From: a virus
IMG/VR virus record: IMGVR_UViG_3300038301_000548
Coordinates: 124,001-188,000 of that record
Length of the DNA stretch: 64,000 nucleotides
Reading direction: 5' to 3' (one strand)
A model generated the notes under the pieces. It saw only the letters and a program-made list of their open reading frames with translations. It had not been told where the DNA came from and did not search any database. Shown piece by piece: positions 44,498 through 53,154 of the stretch. Numbering within the stretch: position 1 is the stretch's first letter; the number at the start of each line of letters is the position of its first letter. Position numbers and translations under genes: made by a program.

Positions 44498-44505
44498 TAA
44501 ATAGT
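44498..44505 (-). promoter_or_regulatory. ACTATTTA element before peptidase gene
   Basis: ACTATTTA followed by TTTATAGCG, about 33 nt before the ATG at 44465. It starts just after the stop codon of the 58-aa gene. The longest leader in the series and a plausible genuine promoter spacing. Confidence 0.5.
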
Positions 44506-44506
44506 T

Positions 44507-44683
44507 TTAGGTCCTTTGTTCGCCAACAAAAGTTTCATAGTGATCTGCGAGGCTCTGGCCTCTAAGATTGGGTGCACCCTTAACACTCAACCTGAATGGT
44601 ATAATAGTTGCACTAGTGCGTTCGCTCAATGTTGTAGCATGGTTAGTGATAATATAATCATTTGAAATATTTTTAGTCGACAT
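44507..44683 (-). CDS. Small 58-aa protein
   Basis: MSTKNISNDYIITNHATTLS... ending in HYETFVGEQRT. A perfect GGAGG lies 9-10 nt before the ATG at 44683. Soluble, no recognised domain. It lies between the adenylosuccinate synthetase-like gene (34 bp gap) and the peptidase. Confidence 0.65.
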   Translation of the reverse strand: MSTKNISNDYIITNHATTLSERTSATIIPFRLSVKGAPNLRGQSLADHYETFVGEQRT

Positions 44684-44717
44684 TAATTTTCCTCCATTAG
44701 TATACAGGATAAATAGG

Positions 44718-45725
44718 CTAAATGTATTCTTTATCTCCGGAAAAGAATATTTCTATGTCTTCATTAACTAACATATGTAGTTTTGTAGTTAGCCAGAATT
44801 CTATATCGTCGCGGGAATCAAATTCTAAGATATGTGGACCATCATAAACACACCATTTTCCAACCTCGTCTAAAATATCCATTTTATTGAATACTATGTT
44901 ATTAGTACCGTTCATTCTTGTGGCCATCTTTAGTAGATCAAAGTCTAGCCAGTTTATTTGGCGCGCACGACCGGTTGTCGCTCCATATTCTTCCCCTAAA
45001 TTCCTAATTTGTTCGAATTCGTCATAAGGGCCTTCAAAGTCCTTAGCTCCTACATAGGTCTCATAAATCTTAGCAACGCCCCAAATATCCCTAATGGCTT
45101 TTGGAGGAACACCGTTCAAAAGTGCAGATCCCACTGTGCAATGAGAAGAGGTAACATAAGGGTAGTCACCCCAGTCAATATCCAGCCCAAAACCTTGGGC
45201 GCCCTCAAATAGAATCTCTATATTTTCAAATTCTTCATTTTCATACAATTCTAAATATAAATTAATCAGATAATTGCTTAGTCGTGGGTCTTCGAGGGCC
45301 CGTATTCCTTTTCTGGCATACTTATCCCTATAGGCCGGACCATTTCCTCTCCTAGTCGTGCCTATTTCTGTATCTTTTGAGTCTTGAATCCGATGAAAAT
45401 CAGTAATTAAGTGAGCATTGGTAGAGACTTTTACCAACTCTTTTGCTGGTATACCAGCTTCTTCAAGTTGTTCAATCTCTTCTAAAAATGTCTCGACATG
45501 GACAACACAACCTGGTCCAATGATCGATTTTATGCCAAAGAAAACACCACAAGGTATATGATGTGTGACAAATTTAACACCTTCATGATATATTGTATGA
45601 CCAGCGTTACAGCCGCCGTTATATCTTATCACGTGAGTATAATCTTTGTCTTTACACAGGGCGTGCGCAATTTTACCTTTTCCACAATCTCCATACTGAA
45701 GATCTACAACTATGTCCGCTATCAT
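44718..45725 (-). CDS. purA: Adenylosuccinate synthetase-like enzyme (PurA type)
   Basis: 335 residues, shorter than bacterial PurA (about 430) and close to archaeal and phage forms. VVDLQYGDCGKGK has catalytic Asp13, NAGHT the His43 general acid, then IGTTRRGNGPAY, ILFEGAQGFGLDIDWGDYPYVTSSH, and FNKMD, the N-K-x-D guanine-binding motif for GTP. It would join Asp to IMP. Phage PurZ enzymes of 2-aminoadenine genomes normally have Ser at the Asp13 position, so a PurA-type reaction is favoured. Confidence 0.85.
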   Translation of the reverse strand: MIADIVVDLQYGDCGKGKIAHALCKDKDYTHVIRYNGGCNAGHTIYHEGVKFVTHHIPCGVFFGIKSIIGPGCVVHVETFLEEIEQLEEAGIPAKELVKVSTNAHLITDFHRIQDSKDTEIGTTRRGNGPAYRDKYARKGIRALEDPRLSNYLINLYLELYENEEFENIEILFEGAQGFGLDIDWGDYPYVTSSHCTVGSALLNGVPPKAIRDIWGVAKIYETYVGAKDFEGPYDEFEQIRNLGEEYGATTGRARQINWLDFDLLKMATRMNGTNNIVFNKMDILDEVGKWCVYDGPHILEFDSRDDIEFWLTTKLHMLVNEDIEIFFSGDKEYI

Positions 45726-45766
45726 GGTTAATCCTTTTATAAATTAAAATATAAAAGTATTGTATA

Positions 45767-45943
45767 TTATTGTTGTTGTTCTTTTAAGGTCTTTCGGCTT
45801 AGTTTAGGGTTCATAATACATGCTATGGTAAGTTTTTTGACTTTTTGGATCTCGCTAGTTAGCTTATTTTGCCGGTAAAGCAATAATCCGCAAAAAAGTA
45901 AGTTAATCATAATTAGACCTAGGTCAAAATATTCGTATTTCAT
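45767..45943 (-). CDS. Small single-pass membrane protein
   Basis: 58 residues (59 if the preceding ATG is used). One transmembrane segment, DLGLIMINLLFCGLLLYRQ, then a basic cytoplasmic tail ending KTLKEQQQ. GAGGAT lies 7 nt before the ATG at 45943. A small membrane protein of unknown role between two enzyme genes. Confidence 0.6.
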   Translation of the reverse strand: MKYEYFDLGLIMINLLFCGLLLYRQNKLTSEIQKVKKLTIACIMNPKLSRKTLKEQQQ

Positions 45944-45956
45944 CATTTATCCTCTT

Positions 45957-46826
45957 TTATTGGTCTTCATCTATTTTTCCCCATGGTGCGGGACCAGAGG
46001 GATCTAGTAAATCATCTAGATTGTATTGACCTTCGAATTCGAAGTGATCGGAATCTTTTTTCTCATTAAAGTAATCTTTCACATAAATTTCAGTCAATGA
46101 CATCATATTATCATACGCTTTGACTTTCAGATCCGAAAGTTTTTCAAGATAATTAGAATTTCTAAGCATTTTAAACGCTAAGTTTTCTGGTGAGTAGATT
46201 CCATCTCGAGAAAGACCAGCTGTGCGCATATTTGATATTTTAGTCTTAATTTTTGAAGCATAATTATAAGACTGTTCATTCTTTTTCTGATCATAAAGAT
46301 CTAGTGCATGGTCAATTGATTTAGCAATAGTTTCAGCTTTTTTCTCTGCATTTCGAAGATCTAAGTCTGGATTTAGCTTTACTGGTTCTGCAATCCACTT
46401 ATTTTCTTTCAATGACCATATGCCATTTGCTTCATGTGGTTCAGTCACATCTTGAAAATATATTTCTACTTCATGGTCGCGAATCATAATATCGTGTGTC
46501 TTATTCCAATTGATGCGTGATTGATCAAGCATTCTTTTAACTAATTCAAGATTTTTATCAATTTCGCCAAAAGAAAACATGATATGGAGATCAATATCAG
46601 AAAGATCATGCCAATTGTATGAAGCAGTGGATCCTGTGATTATAATGTCTTTTACTTCTGCTTTAATTTCCATGCTGTGTATTACATCATCCACAATTGC
46701 TTGCAACTGTTTTGATACTTCTTCGTCTAATTGGTCGTTCTGCCAAAATTTTGGATTAAGATTATCTTTGGGCTCTAGAAAACTAATATCGGACAAACTA
46801 TCATTTACTATATTAATGTTAATCAC
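45957..46826 (-). CDS. Nucleotidyltransferase (Pol-beta superfamily)
   Basis: 289 residues. IIITGSTASYNWHDLSDIDLHIMFSF has the GS-x-...-D77-x-D79 motif of minimal nucleotidyltransferases, with a later Asp/Glu in the third position (DHEVEIYFQD). The C-terminal half is helical (KTKISNMRTAGLSRDGIYSPENLAFKMLRNS), a plan common to T4-like phage nucleotidyltransferases. It could modify RNA, tRNA or a protein. Overlaps the Nudix gene upstream by 8 bp. Confidence 0.85.
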   Translation of the reverse strand: MININIVNDSLSDISFLEPKDNLNPKFWQNDQLDEEVSKQLQAIVDDVIHSMEIKAEVKDIIITGSTASYNWHDLSDIDLHIMFSFGEIDKNLELVKRMLDQSRINWNKTHDIMIRDHEVEIYFQDVTEPHEANGIWSLKENKWIAEPVKLNPDLDLRNAEKKAETIAKSIDHALDLYDQKKNEQSYNYASKIKTKISNMRTAGLSRDGIYSPENLAFKMLRNSNYLEKLSDLKVKAYDNMMSLTEIYVKDYFNEKKDSDHFEFEGQYNLDDLLDPSGPAPWGKIDEDQ

Positions 46827-47214
46827 CTTGTATCATCTCCAGTACTTCTAATGCTATTTTCTCAAATTTATTGCTCTTGTTCAAATTTTCTTTAGCATAG
46901 AAGCCATAACTAATATGTTCAGAACTGAGCTTTATTTTTTGAAAATCATATTTCATATGGTAAAAATATTTATTTTCTACTTTTTTGAAGAAAACAGCAT
47001 GCTTAACCTTAAGTCCGGTTTCCTCATAAACTTCTCTTTTTAAACCTTTTTCAATCGATTCACCTTGTTTGGTATGTCCACCAGGTAGATCCCTGGCACC
47101 AGGATACTTTTTGTGATCTACTGACCTTTTAAGTAGAAGAATTCGATTCTTACTATCTATCACCACTACCTTAACAACAGTATTGGAATCTTTTTTTACT
47201 TTCATTCTTATCAT
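46819..47214 (-). CDS. Nudix hydrolase
   Basis: 131 residues; complete Nudix box at residues 46-68 (GHTKQGESIEKGLKREVYEE followed by TGL) fitting G-x5-E-x7-R-E-x-x-E-E-x-G. It hydrolyses nucleoside diphosphate linkages: candidates are NAD, ADP-ribose, NADH caps or mutagenic dNTPs. With the NMNAT-like domain and nucleotidyltransferase nearby, pyridine nucleotide or RNA-cap chemistry is one reading. Confidence 0.9.
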   Translation of the reverse strand: MIRMKVKKDSNTVVKVVVIDSKNRILLLKRSVDHKKYPGARDLPGGHTKQGESIEKGLKREVYEETGLKVKHAVFFKKVENKYFYHMKYDFQKIKLSSEHISYGFYAKENLNKSNKFEKIALEVLEMIQGD

Positions 47215-47215
47215 A

Positions 47216-47383
47216 TTATATGTCTATTATTATGACTGAGTTTTTTTCTTCTTGATCTTCTTCTTCATCTGTGATATAATAATCTTGTATTTCTAATTGA
47301 ATACTAGGTCGTTCTTCGACCTGCATATCTTCTTTCTCTTTTCTAATTAGTAAATCTAATATATAGTCTATATAACTTCTCAT
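47216..47383 (-). CDS. Small acidic 55-aa protein
   Basis: MRSYIDYILDLLIRKEKEDM... with an acidic patch DEEEDQEEKN and hydrophobic end SVIIIDI. It starts 3 bp after the stop of the 47387 gene and ends one base before the Nudix start codon, so it fills the space exactly and is coupled at both ends. No family recognised. Confidence 0.6.
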   Translation of the reverse strand: MRSYIDYILDLLIRKEKEDMQVEERPSIQLEIQDYYITDEEEDQEEKNSVIIIDI

Positions 47384-47386
47384 GCT

Positions 47387-47728
47387 TTAATTAGGTATTT
47401 CATGTCTTAAATTTTCTAAATTATCTGTTAAGAGCTTTCCACCTGAGTATATTTGCATATATGGGTGGCTCTCAAATGTAACTAAAGTATCCATAACAAA
47501 GAAGCAGTCACGTACGTCATCTAAGATGATAGTCAGGATTTTGTTATTGTATAAGGCTCCTTCGTCGAGCGCAAAGCCGGCGCGCTTGAGCAATTCCTTA
47601 TGATTGACAGCATCCCACACGATTATAACGTTATCTTCAGGGTGCATTGTTTCTATCCATATATCTACCATGTCACGAAAAGATACACTGTAAATTAAAG
47701 GATTTAGTATTTTGTTGTTTTCGCTCAT
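47387..47728 (-). CDS. Uncharacterised 113-aa protein
   Basis: Start placed at the ATG (MSENNKILNPLIYSV) that overlaps the upstream TGA (ATGA); the open frame continues 12 codons further back. Alpha/beta fold with a beta-rich C-terminus (HPYMQIYSGGKLLTDN). Unknown function. Confidence 0.7.
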   Translation of the reverse strand: MSENNKILNPLIYSVSFRDMVDIWIETMHPEDNVIIVWDAVNHKELLKRAGFALDEGALYNNKILTIILDDVRDCFFVMDTLVTFESHPYMQIYSGGKLLTDNLENLRHEIPN

Positions 47729-48207
47729 TTTGAATGCCTGTCTGCAACAGACTGTGAAGCCCATGCATTGGGTTTAAGCTTGCAAGCTAGGCCATAGCCT
47801 TGAACATACCCTTTAAGCATCTCAGAGAGCCTAGCTGTCTCGTTCTTGGTCCCACTTGGAGAAACATCCAGGTGTAATTCGAATCGTTTAGCGGGAATTT
47901 TATAATTAGTTACAAAGTGTTCCGCAATCTCTATAGATCTACGTACTTCTTCTGTTATTCTGGTTGGCAAATTTTGATACCTCGTAAGTGAAACATTTTC
48001 TTTATAGAAGAAATATCTCCCTCCTAGATTTTTAGTTAATAAGCATATAGCTGTTACAAAGCATATTTTGTTTTTTATGATAAAAGAATCTGATCCAATA
48101 AATATTTTTTTATTTTTTTTTGAATGTTTTGACACTAAATCCTCAACTTTGCTGAAATTAAGACTCCTTCCTAAACCGGTCGTCCAAAATTTCTCTTTAA
48201 GGATCAC
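47725..48207 (-). CDS. DUF458/YkuK-like RNase H-fold protein
   Basis: 160 residues. IFIGSDSFIIKNK gives the first acidic residue, FELHLDVSPSGTKNETARLSE the second, and the ending KPNAWASQSVADRHSK matches the conserved K-P-x-A-x-A-x-x-V-A-D-R of the YkuK family, predicted to be RNase H-like nucleases. ATGA overlap with the downstream gene and 2 bp gap to the 1295-aa gene. Confidence 0.8.
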   Translation of the reverse strand: MILKEKFWTTGLGRSLNFSKVEDLVSKHSKKNKKIFIGSDSFIIKNKICFVTAICLLTKNLGGRYFFYKENVSLTRYQNLPTRITEEVRRSIEIAEHFVTNYKIPAKRFELHLDVSPSGTKNETARLSEMLKGYVQGYGLACKLKPNAWASQSVADRHSK

Positions 48208-48209
48208 AA

Positions 48210-48524
48210 TTATGCCATTTTGTTTTGATTATTAGGGCTTTCTTCCATCTTTCTCAATATTTCCGCCCCAAGGGATTGGTCTTTGCCCACTGCATCTAAG
48301 ACAAAAGTTAATAATTCAAATTCTTTAACTAATATTTTTGCAAATTGTATTGCACGGTCTCTCGAACGATCCTCTAGGATTTCCAGAGACATGCTATCCC
48401 AGTCTTGCTGGTAGTCTTGAGGGTCATCTTCTTCTTGTCCTGCCTTATGACTATAGGGATATTTGCCGTAAACATTATCCTGGAAAGCTTCTTTTATTAA
48501 ATTGTAAATTTCGCTTTTTTGCAT
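48210..48524 (-). CDS. Internal in-frame start product: conserved 104-aa phage protein
   Basis: From the ATG at 48524 (codon 1192 of the longer frame) with AAAGGAG about 11 nt upstream. The product has a class B-like N-terminus, then YGKYPYSHKAGQEEDD and a helical C-terminus (GKDQSLGAEILRKMEE), a plan I associate with a stand-alone conserved small protein of marine phages. Thus either a fusion by stop loss or dual initiation. Confidence 0.5.
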   Translation of the reverse strand: MQKSEIYNLIKEAFQDNVYGKYPYSHKAGQEEDDPQDYQQDWDSMSLEILEDRSRDRAIQFAKILVKEFELLTFVLDAVGKDQSLGAEILRKMEESPNNQNKMA

Positions 48525-51500
48525 GACTTTTGGTCTCCTTTTATTTTCTTTAACTGTCCCGTCTATAGCTATTGCACCAAGTATAACTTCTCTCTTTTCT
48601 TTAATAAAGGTCACTAATTTCGTAAAAAAAGAATCGTTTCCATGGAAGGCCACTTCGTCCATTTCTCCGACGGGCGCGCCACTGAAGTGGTCATTGAATT
48701 TCGTATCCGCGTGCAGCCTTTTGCTTTTAATGACTGGTCCGGCGTATACCAAAGGGAGAACAGGCACCCAACTTTTATCTTTTTCAAACCAGCCCATCGC
48801 TTCGTCACTCTCCCCTGTGCTTGGTCTTATTTGGTCATAAGCCCTGATGATACCGGCGCCAGCGCCGGGGCGTTCTGTAAGCCAGATAATCAATGGCCAT
48901 ATATTCTGGTCCTCCTTGGTTTCCTTAGTAGCCTTAAATATTTCCTTAACTTTGACCTCGCGCTGGGCGTTCTTTAGGGAAAACTGTAACGTGTTGTACA
49001 ACGCTGTAAAACTACTCTTTACTAGGAGGAGTTTTTGAGCTGAATTGAGCGTATTCCATTTTTTCTTAAATTCAGAACTGAGTGCACTGGAATCAACATT
49101 GTCAGAGATAGAATCTTTATAATAATATAGACTAACGCTTGGCGCCAAATAGCCGCTCACTTTGGCCGCGGCGGCGCCGACCTTCATTGGCTTATTCTCC
49201 GGGTTGAATAGGTCCCGCAGCATTCGGCTTTTCTCGTACCAGTTAGGGTCTCTCACAAGCTGACCCCCTGCCAGGCCAGCCTCGGCTGCATCCTCGGGAT
49301 CAACCCCACGCCCAACTCTGTATCTTAACTTTTTGGCGAAAGCTTTTGCTACAGCTTCTCGGAATTCCGTAGGATAGGCGCCTTGAGTATCAAAATACCT
49401 ATCGGCAGTAGTATAGGCCGCCTTGCCTTTCGTCGCGACAGCTGCTTTAACCCATTCTTGAAGCTGACGACTACGACTTTGGAAAACTACTTCAAGTTCT
49501 TCTAATTTTAAAAGAACTTCAGCTTCAGCCTTATGACAAGCCTCAAACGCTTCTAAGATCTTAGTCCGCTTCGTTATCTCACTTGCGCCGGCGCCTAGGT
49601 CATCGAATCTTCTCCTGATATTATCTCCGATTTTCCGGATCGCTTTATTAGTCTCCGCGGCCGGATTGCGTAGGTGATCAAGAATATCTTTAGCGACAAG
49701 ATCACCACCAGACATGTGGCGCCTAAGCTTATCCTTGAGTGCATTAAAAATATCAGTAGAAGCTTTTAAATTTTCGTCACCAGCCCCAAGGGCTTCATTA
49801 AATGCCTTTCTAGCCTCGAGATATCTATCAACACTAGCTACAAGCTCTTTTCCGCCGGCTGAATTATCTAACGTTTCTTTAGCTAGTTTTCCTATAACCT
49901 TTAGCAATGGCTTAATGGTGATATCCTTACCTTCCTCAGCAGCTGCTTGAACCTCATCAATTATTTTCTTGGTTGATCTAACAATATCTTCCATCTTATC
50001 GATCCGATTCGCGTCCATTTCGGCGGTGGCTTTCCGCAAACGGTGATTCAACAAACCTGCCAGTTCTACGTAATCCTCAGTCTCCTTGGCAAGGTCATAC
50101 GCGTTGTCACCAACCGGCAACTGGCGCGCCGCGCTCTTTTGCAATGATATTGTGTCATCAACCAGCCAGAGCACCTCGCCCGATTCGGGCATATACTCAA
50201 GATACAGCTTTTTGCTCTTTATTGCCTCATTGATAATTTCTTCAATTGACATTGCACCCTCTTTCATCGCCGCGGCAGTTCTCATACCATCGCGGGTGCT
50301 CTCGGCCTTTTTCAGTGCCTCTTTGGCCTGCTCCAAATCTTTTTGTGCTGCAGCCGCGTCATAACCGCTTTGTGCTACATTATCAAACTCGCCGCGCGCA
50401 TTGGCCCTGACCCGGTTGTAGTTGGCCTGGGCGCCTTTAACGGCATCCTTCGCGACCCTATAGGCCGTTTCTGCCTCGCCGGCCTTTATCTGCTTGGCGC
50501 CGGCGCGGTCAGCCGCATAAAGAAAGTCGACTTCTTGACGGTCAGCGAGTTCTCGCAACTCCTCATCAATCTTGTTGATATCTGTTGCAATATCCTGTTG
50601 AACCCTCAGCGCCAGCTCTGTTCGGTTTAATCCAATAAGCTCAGCGGTTTCATCACCGATTACAAATGGTATCTTTTCAGCTTTGGCCTTTTCTACCTTA
50701 TTAAAAAGGGCCTTTCCACTTCGCGTTAGGCTTCGAACAGCCTCGGGTGTCGCGACTGCTCCGGTACCGATTATTGCACCAAGTAAGATTTTATCTAAAA
50801 CGCACGTAATCTCTGTCTCATCCAAATAAAGGCCGGCCCCGACTACCATGACCGCGGTAACTGGGTTAAAGAGGCCTATGCTACCCCCTACAATACCCGC
50901 CGCGGCATCCTCGGCACCAGAAGCGTGAGCCACATAACCTGCACCACCTGCGGCGCCTATCTGCAAGAGCCACTTTGTTAAACTTCTTTTTCCTGTACCT
51001 GGTTTTCTTAATTTACTAAAAAGCTTACTCAGTAAAGTTGCTTCACCTTTCATCTTTGCCATCGTTGCCATAGTGAGTCTTGCGCTCTGTGTGGCCGCGT
51101 TCGTTGTAATGACCGCGGCGAGTGCTTTCTGAGCCAGGCTGTTTTGCTCCCAGGATCCACAATCATTGAGGTTATCAAGGTTTAGATGTATCGCATTCGG
51201 ACTCACTTCTATTCCAGGCTGTTGCCCTGGTGGTTTTGATGGCGGTGGTTTATCTTGTGGATTATCGTCTTTTGCTGTTTTACTAACTTTTGTACCGCCG
51301 GCGGTATCAATTTTGTCTGACTCGGGTGGAGCCACAATTCTCTCTGCTGCAGCGAGGGCCCCGGTGCCAATTGGTTTCGTTGTAAGAGCCCAACACAGTT
51401 TCGCAATATCAAGGGCTGTGACGGTGGTGCCTTCGAAGGACTTTTCTGAATTCAGCTTTTTAATCTTTCTCATCTCTTCGTATGCTGCAATGTACATTGG

Positions 51501-52097
51501 CCCAAATTGTGGGACCATCTTCACCGGTGACCCAGCACTGTCGCCGCTTTCAGGGTCACTAGACCTAAAACGACTTGGGTATCTCTCGAGATCGCGCACC
51601 GACCATGTATAATCGGGATCATTTTGGCGGAACCATTCTACCCATTCCACGCCGCTGTATTTCACGTGGCTCTTCAATTTGTTCTCAAATTGCTGCTTTT
51701 GCCACAGCTCTTTGCCAATGACTCCCATCAAAGGAAAATCGCCACCAGCGCCTTTGTCAATGCTCTTATTTGCAAATTTCATGCCGCGCGCGAGGTGCGA
51801 ATCGTATTCTAGGTTGCCCACTTCGTCTTCAAACTGCAGTTTGTTCTGATCCAACACAAGGTTCAAAAAACCGAAATATTCGTAAGGGTGCGTTGGGTAC
51901 CTATTCATTCTTGCGACCATTCCCCGCATAGGCGTTAACGCCTTATTCGCCTCCTTAAAATCAGTTTGCTTTTTCATTACCTCATGGCTGGCGCCAGCGT
52001 ACCAAGAATGTCTAAGAATTTCAGCAAAGATTAAAGCCATGGCATATGTTTGTTTTAACGTTAATTCATCTAAATTCAGTGTACTATTTTTCGACAT
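48210..52097 (-). CDS. Large helical virion/ejection-type protein (1295 aa)
   Basis: N-terminal 350 residues are globular with a Pro/Lys linker (about 280-305). A hydrophobic membrane-like stretch (GGAGYVAHASGAEDAAAGIVGGS, GLFNPVTAVMVVGAGLYL, about 385-460) is followed by about 600 residues of Ala/Glu/Lys-rich coiled coil. The last 104 residues begin MQKSEIYNLIKEAFQ with their own RBS (see next entry). The size, coiled coil and membrane-like patch fit an injected internal protein or tape-measure-like protein, but no family is recognised. Confidence 0.8.
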   Translation of the reverse strand: MSKNSTLNLDELTLKQTYAMALIFAEILRHSWYAGASHEVMKKQTDFKEANKALTPMRGMVARMNRYPTHPYEYFGFLNLVLDQNKLQFEDEVGNLEYDSHLARGMKFANKSIDKGAGGDFPLMGVIGKELWQKQQFENKLKSHVKYSGVEWVEWFRQNDPDYTWSVRDLERYPSRFRSSDPESGDSAGSPVKMVPQFGPMYIAAYEEMRKIKKLNSEKSFEGTTVTALDIAKLCWALTTKPIGTGALAAAERIVAPPESDKIDTAGGTKVSKTAKDDNPQDKPPPSKPPGQQPGIEVSPNAIHLNLDNLNDCGSWEQNSLAQKALAAVITTNAATQSARLTMATMAKMKGEATLLSKLFSKLRKPGTGKRSLTKWLLQIGAAGGAGYVAHASGAEDAAAGIVGGSIGLFNPVTAVMVVGAGLYLDETEITCVLDKILLGAIIGTGAVATPEAVRSLTRSGKALFNKVEKAKAEKIPFVIGDETAELIGLNRTELALRVQQDIATDINKIDEELRELADRQEVDFLYAADRAGAKQIKAGEAETAYRVAKDAVKGAQANYNRVRANARGEFDNVAQSGYDAAAAQKDLEQAKEALKKAESTRDGMRTAAAMKEGAMSIEEIINEAIKSKKLYLEYMPESGEVLWLVDDTISLQKSAARQLPVGDNAYDLAKETEDYVELAGLLNHRLRKATAEMDANRIDKMEDIVRSTKKIIDEVQAAAEEGKDITIKPLLKVIGKLAKETLDNSAGGKELVASVDRYLEARKAFNEALGAGDENLKASTDIFNALKDKLRRHMSGGDLVAKDILDHLRNPAAETNKAIRKIGDNIRRRFDDLGAGASEITKRTKILEAFEACHKAEAEVLLKLEELEVVFQSRSRQLQEWVKAAVATKGKAAYTTADRYFDTQGAYPTEFREAVAKAFAKKLRYRVGRGVDPEDAAEAGLAGGQLVRDPNWYEKSRMLRDLFNPENKPMKVGAAAAKVSGYLAPSVSLYYYKDSISDNVDSSALSSEFKKKWNTLNSAQKLLLVKSSFTALYNTLQFSLKNAQREVKVKEIFKATKETKEDQNIWPLIIWLTERPGAGAGIIRAYDQIRPSTGESDEAMGWFEKDKSWVPVLPLVYAGPVIKSKRLHADTKFNDHFSGAPVGEMDEVAFHGNDSFFTKLVTFIKEKREVILGAIAIDGTVKENKRRPKVMQKSEIYNLIKEAFQDNVYGKYPYSHKAGQEEDDPQDYQQDWDSMSLEILEDRSRDRAIQFAKILVKEFELLTFVLDAVGKDQSLGAEILRKMEESPNNQNKMA

Positions 52098-52123
52098 TAC
52101 TGTTTATTTCCTTTTTTTCTTTT

Positions 52124-53152
52124 TCATTTCGGGTCGACATCTGATCCTTTGCGTCGAGTGGTGGTTGCCGTAGCACCAGCGCGCCCCGGGGTGCTTACAG
52201 TAGCCAGGCTTTCTGCGTTGCTGTCAATCTGATTAATAGCTGCCAGCAAGGGATCCCCCGGTTCCAATCCTTTTGAACTGAAGAATTTTTGGCGCCAAGA
52301 CATATAATATTTTTTAAATTCCACCGGCTTGATATTGGCGCCAGTGGTTTGATTATGCATTGCAGCAAAGTCCTTGAAGTTCATGTTATCGTCTTTTTTT
52401 ACAATATAGCCTTTTGACAAGAAATATAAAACAACAGTATACTTTTTTTCTACATTTAAATTGTCGAAGGCATCCGGTAATTTTAATTCAGATAATTTGC
52501 TGGACATTTTTGTGCCGGCTTTAAGAAATTTCGCAACTGTCAATTCCAGGTTTCCGATGACCTTCTCGTCCTCGATCTTGAAAAGTTCTTTCAATGCACT
52601 TGTCTCCTCATCAACATTCCCAGAAGCATTGAAGACTATCTTCTCCTTGCCGCGTGGCCCTTGATCAACGGTGTATGTGGTAATATACTGGCTGCTCTCA
52701 GGCCTGAAATCACTCCCTAGGGTTATTGACATCTCCGTGTGGCCCTCAGTTTGTTTGTTTTTCTCATCTTTTTTGTTCACCCCGGGTGTAGATTCAGGTG
52801 TAGATTCAGGCGGCCTTACTGCTGTTTGATCTTTAGGTTTAGGTTTAGGATCAGATATAGGCGTTTTTGCTCCTGTTTGATCTTTAGGTTTAGGTTTAGG
52901 CAGTTTTACTGTTTTTTGCCCGGTGTTATCACCGTCATCTGCATTTGGTGTTTTTCCATCGTCCTCTTTCTTTTTGCCGTCACCGCCTTCACCTTTAGAT
53001 TTCACTGGCCAGTTTTTCAGGCCGCCTTTACCACCAGATGTTGTATTTATTTTTATGGCAGGCTCGGTCTTTTTGAGCAGACCCCCTTGCTCTACCAAAA
53101 GAAATTGTTCTTTTATTAGATTCTTTATTTCATCTCTTGTAAAATCAATCAT
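52124..53152 (-). CDS. Class B tagged protein with Pro/Lys repeats (342 aa)
   Basis: Starts MIDFTRDEIKNLIKEQFLLVE, class B tag with candidate cut after LVE. Residues 30-140 are disordered, Gly/Lys/Asp-rich with two copies of the repeat PKPKPKDQT. The C-terminal 190 residues look folded (DGLELTVAKFLKAGT-like helices and VVLYFLSKGYIVKKDDNMNF). ATG lies 2 bp after the stop of the 1256-aa gene. Confidence 0.78.
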   Translation of the reverse strand: MIDFTRDEIKNLIKEQFLLVEQGGLLKKTEPAIKINTTSGGKGGLKNWPVKSKGEGGDGKKKEDDGKTPNADDGDNTGQKTVKLPKPKPKDQTGAKTPISDPKPKPKDQTAVRPPESTPESTPGVNKKDEKNKQTEGHTEMSITLGSDFRPESSQYITTYTVDQGPRGKEKIVFNASGNVDEETSALKELFKIEDEKVIGNLELTVAKFLKAGTKMSSKLSELKLPDAFDNLNVEKKYTVVLYFLSKGYIVKKDDNMNFKDFAAMHNQTTGANIKPVEFKKYYMSWRQKFFSSKGLEPGDPLLAAINQIDSNAESLATVSTPGRAGATATTTRRKGSDVDPK

Positions 53153-53154
53153 GA

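Noticed and set aside
44718-45725. PurZ and a 2-aminoadenine genome
   Set aside because: The catalytic Asp (PurA-like) is kept where PurZ has Ser, and no DatZ or MazZ is in the window; kept only as an open question.
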